Below the pieces are notes generated by a model. It saw only the letters and a program-made list of their open reading frames with translations. It ran no database searches and had not been told where the DNA came from. The position numbers and the translations under genes were made by a program. Shown here piece after piece: positions 17,535 through 25,581 of a DNA stretch of 32,362 nucleotides; the first letter of the stretch is position 1; the number at the start of each line of letters is the position of its first letter. The DNA is from Lacticaseibacillus manihotivorans DSM 13343 = JCM 12514 (lineage in GTDB: Bacteria; Bacillota; Bacilli; Lactobacillales; Lactobacillaceae), in contig NZ_AZEU01000135.1 in NCBI RefSeq assembly GCF_001435035.1, forward strand, positions 1-32,362, given 5' to 3'.

Positions 17535-19063
17535 ATGAGCAATTTATGGCAAACATTTTTAGAGCGTCGCGGTGATTTGCTTGTGGCGTTAGGCCAACAT
17601 ATCCAAATCTCATTAGTGGCTTTGGTGATCGCAGTGGTGATTGCCTTACCACTGGCGGTATTTTCGCTGGGGCATAAGCGCTTGGCCAATGTGTTGTTGC
17701 AACTGACTGGGATCTTGCAAACCATTCCGTCATTAGCATTGTTGGGCTTGTTGATTCCTCTTGTCGGCATCGGCACCACGCCTGCCATTATTGCGCTGGT
17801 GGTGTACGCCTTATTGCCGATTTTCCAAAACACATATGTCGGGTTATCAGAAATCGATCCCGCCTATGAAGAAGCTGCTGAAGCATTTGGCATGACCCGG
17901 TTTCAAAAATTACGCAAGGTGGAGTTGCCCCTCGCGATGCCTGTGATCATGGGCGGGATCCGCACCGCCACAGTGTTGATCATCGGCACGGCCACTTTAG
18001 CCGCGTTGATCGGCGGCGGTGGTCTTGGGACCTTTATCATGTCTGGGATCAACCGCAACGATACGACCTTAACGTTACTTGGGGCGATTGCTTCGGCGGC
18101 GTTGGCTTTAGTCTTTTCGGCAGGCTTGGCGTTAGTGCAAAAGATCCGTTTTCGCTGGGTGGCAACGGGACTGGTTGCATTAGGCGTCATCGGTGGCGGG
18201 GTTTGGGGGTATCAAGCCTTGAAACCACAACCGGAAACCATCACCATTGCCGGCAAACTTGGCAGTGAACCAGAAGTGCTCATTAATATGTACAAATTAC
18301 TGATCGAAGAGGTTCAGACAACGTCGACGTGGTGTTGAAACCTAACTTCGGGCAAACCAGCTTTTTATTCGACGCTTTAAAGTCGGGCAAAATTGATTTG
18401 TATCCAGAATTTACCGGCACGGTGGTCACCAGCTTAGTGAAACCCTCGGCCAAACAAACGGCTGAAATCAAGCAAGGCGCTGATTCTTATCCCATTGCCA
18501 ATGCCTTGCTGAAAAAACAAGGGCTCACGCTGCTTTCGCCGATGAAATACAACAACACTTATGCCTTGGTGGTGCGACAAAGTACGGCGAAGCGCTATGG
18601 CTTAAAAACCATCGCGGATCTCAATAAATTGCCTAATGCCACCGCTGGCTTCGACTTGGAATTCTCTGGCCGAGCTGATGGTTATGCCGGGATCAAACAA
18701 CAATATGGCTTGAACTTAAAGGTGAACTCATTGGACGCCTCGCTGCGTTATCAAGCTTTGTCGCAAGATCATGTGGACGTCACTGATGGGTATTCGACGG
18801 ATTCCCAAATTGCCCAATACAAACTATTGGCGCTGCAAGATCCTAAGCACGTTTTTGCCACTTATCGCGGCGCGCCGATGATGAAAGCCAGCTGGGCGAA
18901 ACAACATCCTGCCATCGTCAAGCGGTTGAATCGACTCGCAGGTAAAATCACCGAAACGGATATGCAGCAGATGAACTACGATGTGAACGTGAAGAAACAG
19001 TCGGCGGCCAGCGTTGCCAAGCATTATTTGACCACGCATCATTTATTGGAGGCGAAACAATGA
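17535..19063 (+). pseudogene. ABC permease/substrate-binding fusion, EgtU/OpuC type, frameshifted
   Basis: The intact product would be about 509 residues: an OpuCB-like permease domain with five or six helices (1-210), a short helix (about 215-235), and a type II substrate-binding domain outside the membrane. ATG 17535 follows GGAGGA. The frame is lost at 18308-18311: the permease frame reads LIEE then VQTTSTWC-stop, while the next frame resumes SDNVDVVLKPNFGQTSFLF at once, so one missing base (in a GAA-GA-GGT stretch) explains it. The binding domain (LEFSGRADGYAGI, RYQALSQDHVDVTDGYSTD, GAPMMKASWAKQHP, LAGKITETDMQQMNYDV) is closer, from memory, to the EgtU ergothioneine-binding group than to glycine-betaine OpuC proteins. 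The ATPase gene overlaps its stop by 4 nt. The indel could be a sequencing error or a real inactivation. Confidence 0.85.
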
Positions 19064-19998
19064 GTGAATTAATTGCCTTTGACCACGTCACCAAAACCTA
19101 TGCCGCAGGCGACGCCGTCCAAGATCTCAACCTCAAAGTCCATACCGGGGAGTTATTTGTCTTAGTGGGCGAATCTGGCAGTGGCAAAACCACCACGTTA
19201 AAAATGATCAACCGTCTGATCGAACCGACTACTGGGTCGATCCAATTTAAAGGTCAAGATATCACCATTTATCCGCTTCGGGAATTGCGCTGGCAAATCG
19301 GCTATGTCCTTCAACAAATCGCCTTGTTTCCTAATATGACTGTGGGCCAAAATATCGCTTTGATTCCAGAACTGCGGCATATGCCCAAAAACCAAGTGAT
19401 TAAGCGCGTCGACGAACTATTAGATTCGGTCGGCTTGCCGCCTGCTCAATACCGCGACCGTTTGCCCAAAGCCTTATCTGGTGGGGAACAACAGCGCGTC
19501 GGCATTTTGCGGGCGTTTGCCAATAAGCCGCCAGTGGTCTTAATGGATGAACCTTTTTCTGCGCTTGACCCCTTGTCACGCAATCAGTTGCAGGAGTTGG
19601 TGTTGGATCTGCATCAGCGCTTGAACATGACCATCGTGTTTGTGACGCATGATATGAATGAAGCGATGCGTTTAGGCGATCGCATCGCGGTGATGCGCGA
19701 TGGGCAAGTCGTCCAATGTGACACCCCACAAGCCATTGCCAAAAATCCAGCCACGGCATGGGTCGCTGACTTTTTTGCCGGAACCAAAGCCCGGTTAATG
19801 GAAACACCGATTCATAAGCTCCAAAGTTTTGCCACGCCAGCAACCGCCTCAGCCAGTGAGTTGACGGCTTCAGATACCTTATTGAAAACGATCATGCCTG
19901 CGATTGCCAAAGGGAAAAAAGTGACATTTCAAACAGATTCGGGTAAGTTTAAACTAGATGCGCAAGCGGTGTTGAATTTCTTAGCCGCCAACGCCTGA
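19060..19998 (+). CDS. ABC transporter ATPase, EgtV/OpuCA type
   Basis: 312 residues. Walker A GESGSGKT (about 37-44), Q-loop LQQIALFPNMTV, signature LSGGEQQRVG, Walker B VVLMDEPFSALD, and the H-loop in FVTHDMNEA. It powers the osmoprotectant/thiol-type importer whose permease-binding fusion ends 4 nt inside this gene (ATGA overlap). After the ATPase domain (about 1-245) is a 65-residue extension without the paired CBS domains found in OpuA-type ATPases, so ionic-strength gating of that sort is not expected. If the upstream frameshift is real, this subunit has no partner. Confidence 0.9.
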   Translation: MSELIAFDHVTKTYAAGDAVQDLNLKVHTGELFVLVGESGSGKTTTLKMINRLIEPTTGSIQFKGQDITIYPLRELRWQIGYVLQQIALFPNMTVGQNIALIPELRHMPKNQVIKRVDELLDSVGLPPAQYRDRLPKALSGGEQQRVGILRAFANKPPVVLMDEPFSALDPLSRNQLQELVLDLHQRLNMTIVFVTHDMNEAMRLGDRIAVMRDGQVVQCDTPQAIAKNPATAWVADFFAGTKARLMETPIHKLQSFATPATASASELTASDTLLKTIMPAIAKGKKVTFQTDSGKFKLDAQAVLNFLAANA

Positions 19999-20035
19999 AC
20001 AGTCGCCGATTTTTTAAGAAAGGTGAGGATGTTGC

Positions 20036-21358
20036 ATGAATCATTATGATGTGATCATTATCGGTGCCGGACCTGCCGGCGTCGCTGCCGCCAGTGCTTT
20101 GGCTGACCACAAGCGCGTGATGGTATTTGAGCGCGACTTGTGGGGTGGCACTTGTCCTAACCGCGGATGCGATCCGAAGAAAATGCTTTATCGCGCCGCA
20201 GAACTCAAAACTGCTACCCGGGATATGCAACCAGCTGGGGTGCGCGGGGAGTTGACCATCAACTGGCCAGAACTGATGGCGCACAAGCGTAGTTATACCA
20301 GCACGGTGCCTGGTGGGACGCTGACTGGTTTGCATGCAGCAGGCGTGAACACCCGGCACGGTGAATTGGAATTCTTCAATCGCCATACCGTGGCGCTGGC
20401 TGGAGACTTATTTGATGCTGATGACATCATCATCGCCACGGGTCGCAAACCTGCCAAACCGGATATTCCTGGCGCAGAACTGCTGAAGACTTCTAACGAA
20501 TTCTTAGACTTGGATCAATTGCCGCAACGCATCGCCTTTATCGGAGCAGGTTACGTTTCCGTGGAGCTGGCCAACATTGCAGCGGCAGCAGGGGCTGACG
20601 TGCATATCATCAACCGATCTGAAACCATTTTGCGCGGGTGGGATGAACGCGCGACGGCGACGCTGAAGCAAGCAATGACGAATGCGCATATTCACTGGCA
20701 TGATAACATTCACCTTGAAAGTGTCGCCAAGTCCGAATCAGGCGTGTGGCTGCACGGCGAAGATGGTTTCAGCTTGAATGTGAATGCGGCCTTTGCAGCG
20801 ACTGGACGTTCAGCGGACCTCGGCATCGATTTATCGCCGATCGGTTTAGAAATGACCGCCAAAGGGTTGCCAGTCAATGAATTCATGCAAACCAAGATCC
20901 CGCACATTTATGCCATTGGCGATGCCGTAGACAAAACCCAACCCAAGTTGACGCCAGTGGCCAGTTTTGAAGGCCGCTATGTCGCCAAGCATTTGTTAGG
21001 GATGAGCGAACCGATCGCATATCCCGTGATTCCAGAAATTGTCTTTGGCACCACTGAGATTGCGCGCGTCGGGGTTGATTTGCAAACCGCTAAAGCAGAT
21101 CCTGACCGCTATCAAGTATTAGACCAGGATGTTTCCAATTGGTATACCTACCATCGCACCTTAGATCACACAGCTCGGGTGGCCACCATCAGGGATCGTC
21201 AGACGCAGTTGTTAGTTGGTGCGCTAGTGGTCGGCGACCATGCCGAAGAATTGATCAACCAATTCACGTTGCTGATTCAACAACACCAAGCGTTTGATCC
21301 ACAACAAGTCTTGTTTGCTTATCCAAGTGCTTCAAGTGATTTGTCATATTTACTTTAA
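20036..21358 (+). CDS. FAD/NAD(P)-dependent disulfide reductase, glutathione-reductase-like
   Basis: 440-residue class I flavoprotein disulfide reductase. FAD-binding YDVIIIGAGPAGVAAASALA at the N-terminus, redox pair GGTCPNRGCDPKK (Cys 40, Cys 45), NAD(P)-binding GAGYVSVELANI (about 165-180), and FAD-binding IYAIGDAVDK. The C-terminus reads FAYPSASSDLSYLL where glutathione and lipoamide reductases have the HPT-x-E catalytic dyad; His is replaced by Tyr (about 429) and Glu by Asp. So the disulfide is retained but proton handling must differ and the substrate may not be glutathione disulfide. It lies 37 nt after the transporter ATPase, consistent with a shared transcript. Subfamily uncertain. 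Confidence 0.85.
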   Translation: MNHYDVIIIGAGPAGVAAASALADHKRVMVFERDLWGGTCPNRGCDPKKMLYRAAELKTATRDMQPAGVRGELTINWPELMAHKRSYTSTVPGGTLTGLHAAGVNTRHGELEFFNRHTVALAGDLFDADDIIIATGRKPAKPDIPGAELLKTSNEFLDLDQLPQRIAFIGAGYVSVELANIAAAAGADVHIINRSETILRGWDERATATLKQAMTNAHIHWHDNIHLESVAKSESGVWLHGEDGFSLNVNAAFAATGRSADLGIDLSPIGLEMTAKGLPVNEFMQTKIPHIYAIGDAVDKTQPKLTPVASFEGRYVAKHLLGMSEPIAYPVIPEIVFGTTEIARVGVDLQTAKADPDRYQVLDQDVSNWYTYHRTLDHTARVATIRDRQTQLLVGALVVGDHAEELINQFTLLIQQHQAFDPQQVLFAYPSASSDLSYLL

Positions 21359-21370
21359 AAGGAGTTTCAC

Positions 21371-21556
21371 ATGTCTGCATTTACTTCCATTTTGTTGATC
21401 TCAGCCGTGATTTTAGCGGTGATTTTTGGATTTATTTTTGCCATCGGCCGCAAATTCAAAGGGGAAAATGCCGGTTTTGGCAAAGCCATGATGATCGTCG
21501 GCGTCATTGGTATGGTGGTTTGCGTGATCGCAGCGATTATCGTTGCAATGGCCTAA
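21371..21556 (+). CDS. Small two-helix membrane protein
   Basis: 61 residues with two hydrophobic segments (about 3-26 and 38-60) split by a basic/acidic turn (GRKFKGENAGFG). AAAGGAG precedes the ATG by 6 nt, and it starts 12 nt after the reductase stop, so it is very likely translated from the same transcript. No known family is recognised. Its stop codon lies within a short hairpin (GCCTAAT/ATTAGGC, 21551-21573). Confidence 0.75.
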   Translation: MSAFTSILLISAVILAVIFGFIFAIGRKFKGENAGFGKAMMIVGVIGMVVCVIAAIIVAMA

Positions 21557-21602
21557 TTTCCAACGCATTAGGCAATTGTGTCAAGTTTTTTGCGCATCAC
21601 GC

Positions 21603-21631
21603 TTGACAAGGACGCGTCGTGGGTTTAAACT
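21603..21631 (+). promoter_or_regulatory. Promoter of the T-box(Met) operon
   Basis: TTGACA (21603-21608), a 17-nt spacer and TAAACT (21626-21631): a near-ideal sigma-A promoter. Transcription would begin near 21638, just before T-box Stem I. An inverted repeat TGTCAAG-N16-CTTGACA overlaps the -35. Confidence 0.85.
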
Positions 21632-21637
21632 GTTCAC

Positions 21638-21904
21638 AACAGTAAATGACAGACGGATGAGTAATTCATTACCAAATTCTCAGAGAGGCCGCGCCTGGTG
21701 AAAGCGACTAAGGCGGTGTGAATGAATATGGTCCGCAATCAGTCAGTGTCGGTGAGGGAAATCAAGCCAACGCCGGGTGCGCCCGTTAACGCGACAGGGA
21801 TTCTTGCTTGCAACGATCCCCTTGAGGGTAGTTTTTAGACTACCGAAAACGAGTGGTACCGCGCTGACTGCGCCTCGTAGCTATATGCTACGAGGCGTTT
21901 TTTT
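21638..21904 (+). ncRNA. T-box riboswitch, methionine (AUG specifier)
   Basis: Uncharged-tRNA-sensing leader. Stem I base: TGAC/GTCA (21647-21650 with 21742-21745) and CGGA/TCCG (21654-21657 with 21732-21735). Loop-E motif AGTA (21660-21663) opposite GAA (21724-21726), then U, AUG (21728-21730), G, and the lower helix; this placement makes AUG the specifier. Above it AUUCA/UGAAU and UACC/GGUG pair, and the distal part GGTGAAAGCGAC fits the double T-loop that touches the tRNA elbow. Stem III is GGTAGT/ACTACC (21827-21844), the T-box is GAGTGGTACCGCG (21851-21863), and the terminator is 21871-21904. Low methionine would switch on the sulfur amino acid genes downstream. Confidence 0.88.
21871..21904 (+). 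terminator. Regulated terminator of the T-box(Met) leader
   Basis: CGCCTCGTAGC pairs with GCTACGAGGCG around a 5-nt loop and is followed by seven T. It competes with the antiterminator formed by the T-box sequence. Confidence 0.88.
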
Positions 21905-21923
21905 GTGGTCAAAAGGAGCTTTT

Positions 21924-21986
21924 ATGAAAATTTACTTAGTGTTATTGCTGGGCCTTGGTGTAAGGAGCAGCCGAATGTGTTCATGA
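21924..21986 (+). CDS. Possible 20-aa hydrophobic peptide ORF
   Basis: ATG 21924 follows AAAAGGAG by 5 nt and encodes MKIYLVLLLGLGVRSSRMCS before TGA. It lies between the T-box terminator and the permease gene. In the next frame a further stretch (EQPNVFMIDLIRI) stays open to a TAA just before the permease ribosome site, so this could be the remnant of a slightly longer peptide gene broken by an indel. Function unknown; it may be a chance ORF. Confidence 0.3.
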   Translation: MKIYLVLLLGLGVRSSRMCS

Positions 21987-22018
21987 TTGATCTGATACGA
22001 ATTTAAGGAGGAAAAATT

Positions 22019-22807
22019 ATGCCTAAACTGATTGATTTCAAACTGATTCTCACCAATATCCCGGACTTATTACAGTATCTGCCGATCACTTTAGGCATTG
22101 TGCTGTTATCGATGGTCGTGGGGCTGGTCTTAGCCTTGGGCATCGCCTTGGTGCGCTTGCACAAAATCCCAGTGCTCAATCAAATCTTCACCGTCTTGGT
22201 CTCCTTTGTCCGCGGGACGCCGCTGTTGGTACAGCTGTACTTGTCCTACTACGGTGTACCGATCGCATTGCGGTATTGGAACTACTACAATCACACGAAT
22301 TTCAATATTAACCATGTGCCTGCGTTCTTGTTTGTCTTTGTGGCCTTTGCCATCAACGAAGCGGCCTACAACTCAGAAAACATTCGTGGTGCGCTGCTTT
22401 CCGTGGATGATGGTGAAATCGAAGCGGCTGAAACCTTAGGCATGACGGGCTGGCAGATCCTGCGGCGCATCACCATTCCAGAAGCTTTGGTGGTGGCCTT
22501 GCCGACGTTGGGCAATCAGTTCATCAGCTTGATCAAAGGCACGTCGTTAGCCTTTGTCGCCGGCGTGATCGAAATGACTGCTGAAGGGCAGATCATCGCC
22601 GGGCGCACCTTCCGCTACTTTGAAGTGTACCTGTCCTTGGCCATTATCTACTGGGCCTTGACTGTGATCACTGAAATCTTGATTCGCTTAATTGAAAAGC
22701 GCATCAATCGCTTCCGGGTGGCGCAACACTTAGTGGGAACGCCAGCGCCGACTGAAACGCCGATTGTAGGCGCACAAGTGCTTGCCAGCAAGGAGGTCCG
22801 CTCATGA
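22019..22807 (+). CDS. Polar amino acid ABC transporter permease (TcyB/HisM type)
   Basis: 262 residues with about five transmembrane helices. The EAA loop EAAETLGMTGWQILRRITIPEAL is present near residues 138-160, as is the conserved FVRGTPLLVQLYLSYYG segment near 63-80. AAGGAGG precedes the ATG. With the ATPase and binding protein that follow it forms a complete importer of the cystine/histidine type. Because the operon is under a Met-specific T-box and carries sulfur enzymes, the substrate is probably a sulfur amino acid or derivative, such as methionine, cystine or an N-acyl form. Confidence 0.9.
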   Translation: MPKLIDFKLILTNIPDLLQYLPITLGIVLLSMVVGLVLALGIALVRLHKIPVLNQIFTVLVSFVRGTPLLVQLYLSYYGVPIALRYWNYYNHTNFNINHVPAFLFVFVAFAINEAAYNSENIRGALLSVDDGEIEAAETLGMTGWQILRRITIPEALVVALPTLGNQFISLIKGTSLAFVAGVIEMTAEGQIIAGRTFRYFEVYLSLAIIYWALTVITEILIRLIEKRINRFRVAQHLVGTPAPTETPIVGAQVLASKEVRS

Positions 22808-23559
22808 TTACGATCGAACATTTAGCGAAAAAATTTGATGACCATCAAATTTTTTCAGACATTAATTTAGAAATTCAAACCGGTGAAATCATCGGCATTA
22901 TCGGACCCAGCGGATCAGGTAAATCCACACTGCTGCGGTGCTTGAACTTACTGGAAACCCCAGATGCTGGCACCATCACCATTGATGATCAACAAATCGT
23001 CGCACCACACATCACCAAAGCCCAGCGTCTGAAGTTTCGTCAAGCCTCGACGATGGTGTTTCAACAATTCAACTTATTTCGCCAGAAGAACGCCTGGGAG
23101 AATGTAGCAGAAGGCTTGATCACCGTCAAGAAGATCCCGAAGGACGAAGCCAAAGCCCGGGCGTTGCAAGAATTAGACCGCGTCGGCTTAGCGCCTTATG
23201 CCAACTTTTATCCCGAACAACTATCCGGCGGGCAAAAGCAGCGCGTCGCCATTGCCCGCAGCTTAGCCACTGATGCCAAGTTATTGTTGCTCGATGAGCC
23301 GACGTCGGCGTTAGATTTGGAGCTAGTCGGTGAAGTCTTACAAACCTTAAAACAAGTGGTGCTCGACCATCCTAATTTCACTGTGATTTTAGTGTCACAC
23401 GAATTGGGATTCGTGCAGGAAGTCGCCAGCCGGGTTTTATTCTTTGATGATGGGCGCATCCAAGAAGCTGGCACCCCAGATGAAGTCTTAGTCCACCCGC
23501 AACACGAACGCACTAAACAATTCCTGGCACGCTTTGCCACGCAAACAGTTCACAACTAA
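22804..23559 (+). CDS. Polar amino acid ABC transporter ATPase (TcyC/GlnQ type)
   Basis: 251 residues, standard length. Walker A GPSGSGKST (about 34-42), Q-loop FQQFNLFRQKNAWENV, signature LSGGQKQRVAIARSL, Walker B LLLLDEPTSALD, and His in LVSHELGF. Its ATGA start overlaps the permease stop, so the two are translationally coupled. The full GlnQ-like layout identifies the amino acid importer class, not the substrate. Confidence 0.94.
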   Translation: MITIEHLAKKFDDHQIFSDINLEIQTGEIIGIIGPSGSGKSTLLRCLNLLETPDAGTITIDDQQIVAPHITKAQRLKFRQASTMVFQQFNLFRQKNAWENVAEGLITVKKIPKDEAKARALQELDRVGLAPYANFYPEQLSGGQKQRVAIARSLATDAKLLLLDEPTSALDLELVGEVLQTLKQVVLDHPNFTVILVSHELGFVQEVASRVLFFDDGRIQEAGTPDEVLVHPQHERTKQFLARFATQTVHN

Positions 23560-23585
23560 AAAACATTCCTTTGGAGGAACTCACC

Positions 23586-24422
23586 ATGTCATTTAAAAAA
23601 ATTACTATTTTATCGTTAGTCGCTGCCGGCGCCTTTGCCACTGTTGCCACCACCACTGCTACCCCGACGCAAGCCGCCAAGAAAACCACAATCACGGCCA
23701 TCACTGATGGGAACGTTGCCCCGTTTGCGGTGAAAGAAAAATCTGGGAAGCTCGACGGTTATGACGTCGACGTGTTGAAAGCAGTCGTCAAGAAACTGCC
23801 GCAATACAAACTCAAGTGGAAGATCGCCGAATATGATGCGTTGTTAGGCAATATCGATTCCGGCCGTGCTGATGTCGGGGTCAACCATTTTGGCAAAACT
23901 GCAGAACGCCAAGAAAAATACTTATTCTCTAAGCCGATTTTCCAAGATAAGCCGGTTTTCATCGTCAAGAAGTCTAATAACAAGATCAAATCCTTCAATT
24001 CCGCAGCTGGGCACACCACCGTTGCCCAAGTCGGCACTGGCTTCTCACTTGAATTAGAAGCTTACAACAAGACCCACAAGAAGAACCCGATCAAGATTAC
24101 TTATGTCAAAGACTATCATGATCTGCAAGATATTTCTCAAGGTAAGTATGACTTTGCCTACACCGATTTATCCATGTACAAAGCCGAACAAAAGCAATAC
24201 AAGATCAACGACGTGAAAGCCGTCAAGTTAACCAATGGCAAAGGTGGCACCAAGTTCAATCAACCTTACACTTACGTCGTCTTTGGGAAAACAGCCGAAG
24301 ACAAGAAGTTCCAAAAAGCCGTCAACAAAGAACTGGTCAAGTTAGCCAAAGATGGCACCTTAACCAAGATCTCCAAGAAGTATCTCGGTGCTAATTACGT
24401 CCCTGCAGTATTGAAGAATTAA
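23586..24422 (+). CDS. Amino acid ABC transporter substrate-binding protein, no lipobox
   Basis: 278 residues from ATG 23586 (TTGGAGGA upstream; the in-frame ATG at 23571 lies in the ribosome site). It is a cluster 3 solute-binding protein of the cystine/glutamine type: FAVKEKSGKLDGYDVDV near the N-terminus, DVGVNHFGKTAERQEKY, and a closing DGTLTKISKKYLG. The signal peptide (MSFKKITILSLVAAGAFA..., about 30 residues, ending PTQA-AKK) has no lipobox and the whole protein has no cysteine. Gram-positive binding proteins are usually lipoproteins, so this one is either released, held by an uncleaved signal anchor, or bound to the permease directly. Confidence 0.9.
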   Translation: MSFKKITILSLVAAGAFATVATTTATPTQAAKKTTITAITDGNVAPFAVKEKSGKLDGYDVDVLKAVVKKLPQYKLKWKIAEYDALLGNIDSGRADVGVNHFGKTAERQEKYLFSKPIFQDKPVFIVKKSNNKIKSFNSAAGHTTVAQVGTGFSLELEAYNKTHKKNPIKITYVKDYHDLQDISQGKYDFAYTDLSMYKAEQKQYKINDVKAVKLTNGKGGTKFNQPYTYVVFGKTAEDKKFQKAVNKELVKLAKDGTLTKISKKYLGANYVPAVLKN

Positions 24423-24434
24423 AGAAGGCAAAGT

Positions 24435-25580
24435 ATGACAGCAGATATCGATCCCACCCTTGAACAACAATTGATTGCTTGGCGCCATGATTTTCATCAA
24501 CATCCAGAATTGGCCAACCACGAAGTCCGCACCTCCCAAAAGATTCGCGAGATTTTAACCAACTGGGGCATTAAAATACTACCCACTCACTTGGCCACTG
24601 GCGTTTTTGCGGAAATCGGCAGTGACAATCCTCGCAAAACCTTAGGCTTACGCGCTGACATCGACGCTTTGCCGATTCAAGAAGAAACAGACCTGCCTTA
24701 TGCGTCTGTCAATGAAGGCGTGATGCATGCTTGCGGGCATGATACCCATATCGCGGCATTGCTCGGCGGTGCATACCTATTGAAACAACACGAAGCCGAA
24801 CTCAAAGGTAAGGTGCGCTTGTTGTTTCAATTATCTGAAGAAGATCAAGAAGGGGCTTTGCAAATCATCGACGACGGCCAGTTAAACGGCGTTGATGCCG
24901 TGTTAGGCTTTCACAACGCGCCCTTTCATCCTGTCGGTGAACTGGCAGTGCATGCTGGTATCTCCAGCGGGGCGATCGATAAATTCAAAGTCACGTTAAC
25001 TGGCGTTGGGACGCATGCCTCCGCCCCGCAAAACGGCACCGATCCAATTCCTGCGTTAGGCGCAGAAATCACGGCCCTACAAAGCATTGTCGCGCGCAAT
25101 GTGGCGCCATTTAAAGCAGGGGTGTTAAGTATCACCCATATCACCGCGGGCACCACATGGAATATCCTGCCGGAAACGGCCTGGTTTGAAGGAACGGTGC
25201 GTACTGCGGACAAGCAAGTCCGCGCGTTGATTAAACAGCGCTTCTTTACGGTCGTGGAAAACACGGCGGCGGCCTTTGGGGTCAAGGCAGACATCGATTG
25301 GTATGACGGCGATCCTTCAGTAGATAATGATCCGAAGTTAACAGCGATCGTTCAAGACGAATCACAAAGCTTCACCACTAGCTATGAAGAAGAACCAGCT
25401 TTAGGGTCTGACGACTTCGCTTGCTTACAAGCCAAAGTCCCAGGTGTCTACGCCAAACTCGGCAACGGCGGCAATGTCGCCAACCACAACCCGCGCTACA
25501 TCGCCGAAGATGGCGTGGTGGCAGTTGGCGCACGGTTCTTCTATCAAAATTCAGTGCGGTTATTAAAGGAGTTGCAGTAA
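24435..25580 (+). CDS. M20 family N-acyl-L-amino acid amidohydrolase
   Basis: 381-residue metal-dependent deacylase of the M20D/HipO group. Metal and catalytic motifs: GLRADIDALP (72-80), MHACGHDTH (Cys 100, His 102), EE pair in LSEEDQEG (Glu 135, Glu 136), and His in GFHNAP. The dimerisation insert (about 175-295) has the usual GVGTHASAPQNGTDPI. It starts 12 nt after the binding protein, in the same operon. Related enzymes in Bacillus release amino acids from N-acetylated sulfur compounds, so freeing an imported N-acyl methionine or cysteine is a reasonable but unproven role. Confidence 0.88.
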   Translation: MTADIDPTLEQQLIAWRHDFHQHPELANHEVRTSQKIREILTNWGIKILPTHLATGVFAEIGSDNPRKTLGLRADIDALPIQEETDLPYASVNEGVMHACGHDTHIAALLGGAYLLKQHEAELKGKVRLLFQLSEEDQEGALQIIDDGQLNGVDAVLGFHNAPFHPVGELAVHAGISSGAIDKFKVTLTGVGTHASAPQNGTDPIPALGAEITALQSIVARNVAPFKAGVLSITHITAGTTWNILPETAWFEGTVRTADKQVRALIKQRFFTVVENTAAAFGVKADIDWYDGDPSVDNDPKLTAIVQDESQSFTTSYEEEPALGSDDFACLQAKVPGVYAKLGNGGNVANHNPRYIAEDGVVAVGARFFYQNSVRLLKELQ

Positions 25581-25581
25581 C

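Noticed and set aside
18329-19063. Separate solute-binding protein gene
   Set aside because: It lacks a signal peptide and ribosome site and continues the permease fusion after a one-base frameshift.
21551-21573. Hairpin GCCTAAT/ATTAGGC as a terminator
   Set aside because: No T run follows directly; the nearest one is over 10 nt away, so termination is not supported.
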